11,828 nucleotides of DNA from Proteiniphilum sp. UBA4084. GTDB taxonomy: Bacteria > Bacteroidota > Bacteroidia > Bacteroidales > Dysgonomonadaceae. Positions 7,665 to 11,828 of this stretch are shown here, piece after piece. The position numbers and the translations under genes were made by a program. The notes beneath the pieces are model-generated. The model was not told where the DNA came from, did not search any database, and worked only from the letters and a program-made list of their open reading frames with translations. How positions within the stretch are numbered: the first letter of the stretch is position 1; every line of letters starts with the position of its first letter. The stretch covers positions 1-11,828 of the forward strand of contig DFYK01000129.1 in assembly GCA_002383605.1 (NCBI GenBank), read 5' to 3'.

Positions 7665-9155
7665 TTATGATTGGATATCCCGAAACACCTCCAGATATCG
7701 TTGGTATTGATTATGCCATGTATTGGTTTCTGAAGGTGTGAAGATCTCCAGCTCTACTGAATTGCGTACCAGACGTCGCATGGCATTTTTTTCAGTGATC
7801 AGTCCTGCCGCTTTGGCCTGCATCAGCAGGTTGCCGATGGCGGTGGCTTCAGATGGTCCTGCTACGACAGGTAGTCCGATGGCATTGGCCGTAAAAGTGT
7901 TGAGCATATTATTTTTGGATCCTCCGCCAATGATGTGCAGTTTCTCAATGGGGAAGATGGCAAGTTTCTGCAGATGCTGCAGTACCTGCTTGTATCTTAA
8001 AGCCAGACTTTCATAGATGCAGCGGGCAATTTCGCCGATTGTTTCCGGCACAAACTGGTCTGTCTGCCTGCAGTAATCCTGTATGGATGCAATCATGGAC
8101 TCAGGGCTGGCAAAGCAGGAAGCATCCGGGTTGATAAAACATTGAAAGGGAGGAGCCTGCTGAGCAGCTGTCACGATCTCATCGTATGTCACCGGACCGC
8201 TTCTTTCCCACTCTTTTTTACATTGCTCAATCAGCCACATACCACAGATGTTCTTCAGAAGACGGATGGAGCCATCGGCACCCCCCTCGTTGGTGAAATT
8301 GAGTGCATATGTCTCTTCGTTGATGACCGGCTCATCGGACTCAATTCCCATCAACGACCAGGTGCCGGAACTCAGATAGGCAAAATGGGCACTTTCCGCC
8401 GGCACAGCCAGCACCGCAGAGGCCGTATCGTGACCGGCCACAGCGATGACCGAAACATCTCCCTGATTGGTCTGATGCTGTACTGAGGATGAAATCTTTC
8501 CGATTGTTGTTCCGGAGAACACAATCGGCGCAAATTTATTTCTTGACAGACCAATGGCATCGAGTAAAGCAGGATCGAAATCTTTTGTATGGGGATTGAT
8601 TATCTGCGATGTGGATGCGATGGTGTATTCGGTAACCATCTGTCCCGTCAGTAGATAGGAGAGAGCGTCCGGCATAAAGAGAATCTTGTCGATGAGCGGA
8701 TAAATAGAAGAATTTTCTTCCCGCATCGTATCCAGTTGGAATAATGAATTAAAATTCATGATCTGAATGCCGGTCTTTTCGTATACCTTTTCTTTCGGTA
8801 TTTTGGTGAAAAAACGTTCCGGGGCACCCTGTGTGTGGGAATCGCGATAGCTGTATGGCATTCTGAGGGGTTCGCCGTCAGTCCCGAAACAGACAAAATC
8901 AACACCCCAGGTGTCGATGCCGATAGAAACGATGTGGTGACCACGCAGTTTTGTTTCCCGCAGTGAGATCACAATCTGATTGTATAAATAAAACAAGTCC
9001 CAATACAAACGGCCATTTGTTTCCACCATCGGGTTGGGAAACCGATGAATTTCATTCAATTCGAGACGGTCATTTTGAACGGTTCCCAGCAGGGCCCTGC
9101 CACTGCTCGCTCCCAAATCGATAGCCAAAAAAGAGACTAAATTGCCTTCACTCAT
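7665..9155 (-). CDS. rhaB: L-rhamnulokinase
   Basis: Phosphorylates L-rhamnulose to L-rhamnulose 1-phosphate with ATP, in the cytoplasm. From ATG 9155 it has 496 residues, close to E. coli RhaB (489). FGGY-kinase features are in order: the phosphate-binding loop DLGASSGR (13-20), GIDTWGVDF (79-87), GHDTASAV (241-248) with D243 matching the catalytic base D237 of E. coli RhaB, SSGTWSLMG (262-270), and the nucleotide-binding GGGSKNN (410-416). The frame continues 37 codons upstream to 9266, but that leader is lysine- and isoleucine-rich with no family similarity. Both candidate promoters would start transcription inside or downstream of it, so 9155 is the better start. It is the first gene of the rhaB-rhaA-rhaT unit. 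It is also called rhaK in Bacteroides. Confidence 0.95.
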   Translation of the reverse strand: MSEGNLVSFLAIDLGASSGRALLGTVQNDRLELNEIHRFPNPMVETNGRLYWDLFYLYNQIVISLRETKLRGHHIVSIGIDTWGVDFVCFGTDGEPLRMPYSYRDSHTQGAPERFFTKIPKEKVYEKTGIQIMNFNSLFQLDTMREENSSIYPLIDKILFMPDALSYLLTGQMVTEYTIASTSQIINPHTKDFDPALLDAIGLSRNKFAPIVFSGTTIGKISSSVQHQTNQGDVSVIAVAGHDTASAVLAVPAESAHFAYLSSGTWSLMGIESDEPVINEETYALNFTNEGGADGSIRLLKNICGMWLIEQCKKEWERSGPVTYDEIVTAAQQAPPFQCFINPDASCFASPESMIASIQDYCRQTDQFVPETIGEIARCIYESLALRYKQVLQHLQKLAIFPIEKLHIIGGGSKNNMLNTFTANAIGLPVVAGPSEATAIGNLLMQAKAAGLITEKNAMRRLVRNSVELEIFTPSETNTWHNQYQRYLEVFRDIQS

Positions 9156-9179
9156 GATGAGGTTAAATTTTTTTTTAAA

Positions 9180-9197
9180 AAGTTTGATCGCAAACTT
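9180..9197. promoter_or_regulatory. Inverted repeat, candidate operator before rhaB
   Basis: AAGTTTG-ATCG-CAAACTT is a perfect 7-base inverted repeat with a 4-base centre. It overlaps the -7 element of the proximal promoter and would lie in the leader of the distal one. It could bind a regulator or form a small hairpin in the leader RNA. Two CAGTTT copies 11 bases apart (9199-9204 and 9210-9215) lie next to it, one helical turn apart, a spacing common for AraC-type half-sites. Confidence 0.4.
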
Positions 9198-9222
9198 ACA
9201 GTTTAAATCCAGTTTCAACAAT
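9191..9222 (-). promoter_or_regulatory. Possible second rhaBAT promoter (proximal)
   Basis: On the minus strand TAAGTTTG (9198-9191) is a full match to the -7 element TAnnTTTG. ATTG (9222-9219) lies 20 bases upstream as a partial -33 element. The predicted start, near 9184, would leave about 30 bases to the rhaB ATG. The -7 element overlaps the dyad at 9180-9197. The weaker -33 match fits an activator-dependent promoter, but that is inference. Confidence 0.4.
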
Positions 9223-9263
9223 GAAATAAATGATTTAATAACTATACTTTTTGATATTGTTTG

Positions 9264-9294
9264 CAAAAATAATCACAAATTGATATGTTCCAAA
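9264..9294 (-). promoter_or_regulatory. Probable rhaBAT promoter (distal)
   Basis: On the minus strand TTTG (9294-9291), a 19-base spacer and TATTTTTG (9271-9264) exactly match the Bacteroidota consensus TTTG-N19to21-TAnnTTTG. Transcription would start near 9257, giving a leader of about 100 bases to the rhaB ATG at 9155. It would exclude the longer reading-frame start at 9266. Confidence 0.6.
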
Positions 9295-9377
9295 AAAAGG
9301 AGAAGCAGGATGTCAAAAATCACAGCTAAAATATCAATTATTAGAATGGTATCCGGTACAAATTAAATACATTTGTG

Positions 9378-9390
9378 CATCTTTAAGATG
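9378..9390. repeat. Short palindrome CATCTTTAAGATG
   Basis: A 13-base dyad with perfect 6-base arms around a single central T. It lies between the rhaB promoters and the E2 promoter, about 60 bases upstream of the latter's -33 element. It could be a regulator site, but short A/T-rich palindromes also arise by chance. Confidence 0.25.
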
Positions 9391-9450
9391 ACAATGATTA
9401 GAAACCTGTTATGTGATGCTGTTACAAAAAACAAGTATATGCCCGATTTT

Positions 9451-9481
9451 TTTGGAATTTTATGAAATAAAAGTATCTTTG
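9451..9481 (+). promoter_or_regulatory. Promoter for the E2-E3 genes
   Basis: TTTG (9451-9454), a 19-base spacer and TATCTTTG (9474-9481) exactly match the Bacteroidota -33/-7 consensus. Transcription should start near 9488, giving a leader of about 45 bases to ATG 9535. No terminator or hairpin is seen in that leader. Confidence 0.7.
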
Positions 9482-9534
9482 TATCAGCATAGTTCAGCAC
9501 AGTGTTTATTTTAAAATGCTTAAATCAATCATAA

Positions 9535-10869
9535 ATGGCAATTGCAGTAATCATGCCCAAACAGGGGCAGTCGGTTGAAAGTTGTATTATTACAGCATTA
9601 CACAAGAAAAAAGGTGATACCGTGAAAAAGGGAGAAGTCTTATTCTCTTACGAAACAGACAAGGCTTCCTTTGAAGAGGAATCACCGGTTGATGGTACTG
9701 TTCTGGTCTCTTTTTACGGTGAAGGTGATGAGGTACCGGTCCTTGAAAACATGATGATCATTGGCGAGCCGGGTGAAGACATCTCCGCACTATCCGCTCC
9801 TGCCTCTGCAGAGAAAGCTGAGGAAACCACCCCTGCTGCTGACCTACCCACACCCGCCACCCACGGTGACAAAATTCCCGCCACAGAGGTACAAACGGTG
9901 CATACCGAAAATCGGTTTATCTCTCCGCGTGCAAAGAAGCTGGCCGAAAAGAATGCGGTACCGGCGTCACAGCTTTCTGGCACGGGTCCCAAAGGCCGGA
10001 TTGTGGAGAACGATGTAAAGACCTATCTCGCCGATCGTCCGAAAATGACGCCGCTGGCAAAAAAAGTGGCAGCAGAGGAAGGTGTACAACCTGAGACAAC
10101 GGGTACAGGCCTGGCGGGCAGAGCCCGTGCAGCCGACCTGGCCGCGCCGGTAAATGCCATCTATGGTGTGGATTACGAGGATAAAAAGCTGTCGAACATG
10201 CGCAAGCTGATTGCCAAATCGATGCATGCTTCTCTGCAAAATTCCGCACAGCTCACGCATCATCTGGGTGCCGATGCGCGACGTATCCTCGAGCTTAGGA
10301 AGAAAGCAAAAACGGCACAGGAAGAAGGCCGGATCGCTGTAAATATTACCCTGAACGACATGGTCTGTTATGCAGTAATCAAGGCGCTGAAAAAATTTCC
10401 CGAAGTCAACACCCATTTTCTGGGCGACGCCAAGCGTTATTTTCATAAAGTACATCTCGGCCTGGCAGTAGATACGGAACGGGGACTGATGGTGCCTGCC
10501 TTGCGCAATGCCGATGATCTCTCCATCGCGGGACTCTCCGGCCAGCTCAGAGAACTTGCAGCAGCCTGCCGGGGCGGCAGTGTAAATCCAGATGTGCTCG
10601 CTGCAGAGGCCGCCACATTCACCGTCTCGAATCTTGGCAGTTATGGGGTTGAAATGTTTACCCCGGTGATTAACCTGCCCCAGTCGGCCATCCTTGGTGT
10701 GAACACGATTGTACCCCGTCCGAAAGACCTGGGCGACGGCGTGTATGCTTTTGTGCCCCACATCGGACTGAGCCTCACCTATGATCACCGTTCCCTGGAT
10801 GGGGGAGAGGCAACCCGTTTTCTGAAACAGATCGCCACGGAAATTGAAACCTTGGAAATTGAATTTTGA
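9535..10869 (+). CDS. Dihydrolipoamide acyltransferase, E2 component of a 2-oxoacid dehydrogenase complex
   Basis: Core of a pyruvate-, acetoin- or branched-chain-type dehydrogenase complex: it moves an acyl group from lipoamide to CoA. The 444 residues are in standard order. The N-terminal lipoyl domain (1-80) carries the lipoylated lysine K43 in ETDKASFEEE. A linker rich in Ala, Pro, Thr and Glu follows (about 83-125). Then come two consecutive peripheral-subunit (E3-binding) domains: a full one at about 127-166 (SPRAKKLAEK to GTGPKGRIVENDV) and a shorter one at about 170-203 (MTPLAKKVAAEEG to GTGLAGRARAADL). The acyltransferase domain (about 215-444) holds the active-site motif DHRSLDGG, with H418 and D422. 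A well-matched promoter lies 54 bases upstream. The gene for E3 follows 94 bases later. The substrate cannot be fixed without the E1 gene, which is not in the window. Confidence 0.93.
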   Translation: MAIAVIMPKQGQSVESCIITALHKKKGDTVKKGEVLFSYETDKASFEEESPVDGTVLVSFYGEGDEVPVLENMMIIGEPGEDISALSAPASAEKAEETTPAADLPTPATHGDKIPATEVQTVHTENRFISPRAKKLAEKNAVPASQLSGTGPKGRIVENDVKTYLADRPKMTPLAKKVAAEEGVQPETTGTGLAGRARAADLAAPVNAIYGVDYEDKKLSNMRKLIAKSMHASLQNSAQLTHHLGADARRILELRKKAKTAQEEGRIAVNITLNDMVCYAVIKALKKFPEVNTHFLGDAKRYFHKVHLGLAVDTERGLMVPALRNADDLSIAGLSGQLRELAAACRGGSVNPDVLAAEAATFTVSNLGSYGVEMFTPVINLPQSAILGVNTIVPRPKDLGDGVYAFVPHIGLSLTYDHRSLDGGEATRFLKQIATEIETLEIEF

Positions 10870-10884
10870 TTCTGGGATTTGCCA

Positions 10885-10947
10885 ATGAGTGAATATGAGG
10901 ATATAGAAAACAAAACAACAATTCAAAAGCTGATTGCTGACAGCTAA
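10885..10947 (+). CDS. Possible 20-codon leader-type small ORF between E2 and E3
   Basis: An ATG-to-TAA frame of 20 codons fills most of the spacer between E2 and E3. Its product would be acidic at the start and end in QKLIADS. The last codons overlap a small inverted repeat (AGCTG, 8-base loop, CAGCT; 10929-10946). I know no matching protein. An open frame this short arises easily by chance, so this is only a candidate, perhaps for translational coupling. Confidence 0.12.
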   Translation: MSEYEDIENKTTIQKLIADS

Positions 10948-10963
10948 CGAAGAAATTAATATT

Positions 10964-11828
10964 ATGACTATGATAGATTTACTGATCATCGGTGGCGGTC
11001 CTGCCGGATATGTAGCGGCAGAGAGAGCCGGACATGCAGGCCTTAACGTGGTGCTTTTTGAGAAAAAAGCAATGGGTGGCGTATGCCTCAATGAAGGTTG
11101 CATCCCCACGAAAACATTGCTATATAGTGCCAAGATGTATGAGAATGCCTTGCATGGCGATAAATACGGTGTGTTTGGGGATAACATCCGCTTCGACTAT
11201 GAGAAAATAATCTCCCGCAAGAAGAAGGTTGTTCGCAAACTTGTTTCAGGCGTAGAAAGCAAAATGAAATCAAACCATGTCACCGTGGTGAAGGGAGAGG
11301 CCCTTATTCAGGGTCGCTCTGCAGAAGGAATCGAGGTAACCTGCAACGGAGAAAAATACAGTGGGAAGAATCTACTCATCTGCACCGGATCGGAAGCTTC
11401 CGTGCCACCCATCCCGGGTCTGCAGGAAGCAGGTGAAGTGATTCTTACCAACCGGGAGATACTGGAAATGACAGAGCGTCCCGCATCACTCGTCGTAATT
11501 GGCGGTGGTGTGATCGGCATGGAGTTCGCCAGTTTCTACAATAGCCTCGGAACGAAAGTGACCGTAGTGGAGATGCTTCCCGAAATACTGGGTGGCCTCG
11601 ACTTTGAAGTGTCGGCCATGCTGCGTGATATCTATACAAAAAAAGGAATTGATTTTCACCTGAACGCCAAAGTTGTGCAGGTGGATGGTCACAAGGTGAT
11701 CTTTGAAAAAGGTGGTGAAACACACAGCGTGGAAGGTGAGAAGATCCTGTTGAGCGTGGGCCGTCGCCCGGTTACACAGGGATTCGGACTGGAGAACCTG
11801 GGTGTGGAGCTGCTGCGCAATGGCATCA
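10964..11828 (+). CDS. lpdA: Dihydrolipoamide dehydrogenase (E3), 3' end outside window
   Basis: FAD flavoprotein that reoxidises the dihydrolipoyl group of the E2 protein and passes the electrons to NAD+. The first 288 codons are seen, out of about 450-470 expected. The N-terminus has the FAD-binding fold LLIIGGGPAGYVAAE (6-20). The redox-active disulfide motif CLNEGCIPTK follows (C41 and C46). A second Rossmann motif, for NAD, occupies about 177-204 (VVIGGGVIGMEF then VTVVE). VGRRP (265-269) is the usual motif at the end of the NAD domain. The dimerisation domain, with the catalytic His-Glu pair, lies beyond the edge. ATG 10964 is chosen; a second ATG two codons on (10970) is equally possible. 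It is probably cotranscribed with E2, since only a short spacer with no promoter separates them. Confidence 0.93.
   Translation, partial: MTMIDLLIIGGGPAGYVAAERAGHAGLNVVLFEKKAMGGVCLNEGCIPTKTLLYSAKMYENALHGDKYGVFGDNIRFDYEKIISRKKKVVRKLVSGVESKMKSNHVTVVKGEALIQGRSAEGIEVTCNGEKYSGKNLLICTGSEASVPPIPGLQEAGEVILTNREILEMTERPASLVVIGGGVIGMEFASFYNSLGTKVTVVEMLPEILGGLDFEVSAMLRDIYTKKGIDFHLNAKVVQVDGHKVIFEKGGETHSVEGEKILLSVGRRPVTQGFGLENLGVELLRNGI

Larger units (their letters stand above)
9156..9534. other. Divergent intergenic region between rhaB and the E2 gene
   Basis: This 379-base A/T-rich stretch contains no convincing gene. Frames seen in it have no family features and are A/T-rich in composition. It holds promoters for both directions and two dyads, each listed separately. 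I see no tRNA, insertion-sequence end or CRISPR repeat in it. Confidence 0.8.

Noticed and set aside
9156..9266. 37-codon N-terminal extension of rhaB
   Set aside because: Its residues resemble translated A/T-rich leader DNA, family members start near MSEGNLVSFLAIDLGASSG, and the predicted transcription starts leave it untranscribed or incomplete.
9142..9366. 74-codon plus-strand frame in the divergent region
   Set aside because: It covers the rhaB start and both rhaB promoters, is A/T-rich, and its product has no family features.
9368..9375. TACATTTG, a second plus-strand match to the -7 consensus upstream of E2
   Set aside because: No TTTG-like -33 element lies 19-21 bases upstream, and a much better promoter is at 9451-9481.
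9967..11187. 406-codon open frame on the minus strand, antisense to E2 and the start of E3
   Set aside because: It overlaps two clearly recognised genes in the opposite direction, crosses their spacer, and its product (rich in Cys, His and Arg) shows no domain. It is a shadow of the real coding frames.
1..11828. CRISPR array, tRNA or rRNA genes, insertion sequence, toxin-antitoxin or phage-defence genes
   Set aside because: No repeat-spacer pattern, transposase, terminal repeats, RNA-gene structure or defence-type protein was seen on either strand; nearly all the DNA is covered by metabolic genes.

Overview
The window looks like chromosomal DNA of a Bacteroidota bacterium, probably of the order Bacteroidales. 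The evidence is -33/-7 promoters of the TTTG-N19-TAnnTTTG type, no clear Shine-Dalgarno boxes, and a rhamnose gene set arranged much as in Bacteroides. The genus cannot be named from the sequence. About 9.2 kb, all on the minus strand, serves uptake and breakdown of L-rhamnose. The last 2.3 kb, on the plus strand, encodes two parts of a 2-oxoacid dehydrogenase complex.

Read in the direction of transcription (high to low coordinates), the rhamnose region has two units. The first is rhaB (rhamnulokinase), rhaA (L-rhamnose isomerase) and rhaT (L-rhamnose-proton symporter), closely spaced and ending at an apparent intrinsic terminator. The second starts just beyond it: an AraC-family regulator, then two secreted alpha-L-rhamnosidases of glycoside hydrolase family 78 (GH78), the last running off the left edge. 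In outline, the rhamnosidases release rhamnose outside the cytoplasm, RhaT imports it, RhaA and RhaB convert it to L-rhamnulose 1-phosphate, and the AraC protein probably senses the sugar. No rhamnulose-1-phosphate aldolase or lactaldehyde reductase lies in the window, although in Bacteroides these sit between the permease and the regulator.

A 379-base divergent region (9156-9534) separates rhaB from the plus-strand genes. It holds two candidate rhaB promoters, a dyad that may be an operator, a second dyad, and a strong promoter for the E2 gene. E2 (dihydrolipoamide acyltransferase, with two tandem E3-binding domains) is followed by the start of E3 (dihydrolipoamide dehydrogenase), which runs off the right edge. 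No E1 gene is visible.

The most unusual object is the GH78 gene at the left edge. Its reading frame is open for all 638 codons seen, yet against the family pattern three blocks seem to be cleanly missing, each in frame. One missing block should carry the catalytic general base. It is therefore either a decayed but still open gene, a non-hydrolytic derivative, or an assembly artefact. Apart from this I see no clearly novel system; the remainder is a recognisable rhamnose locus with some regulatory details worth checking.
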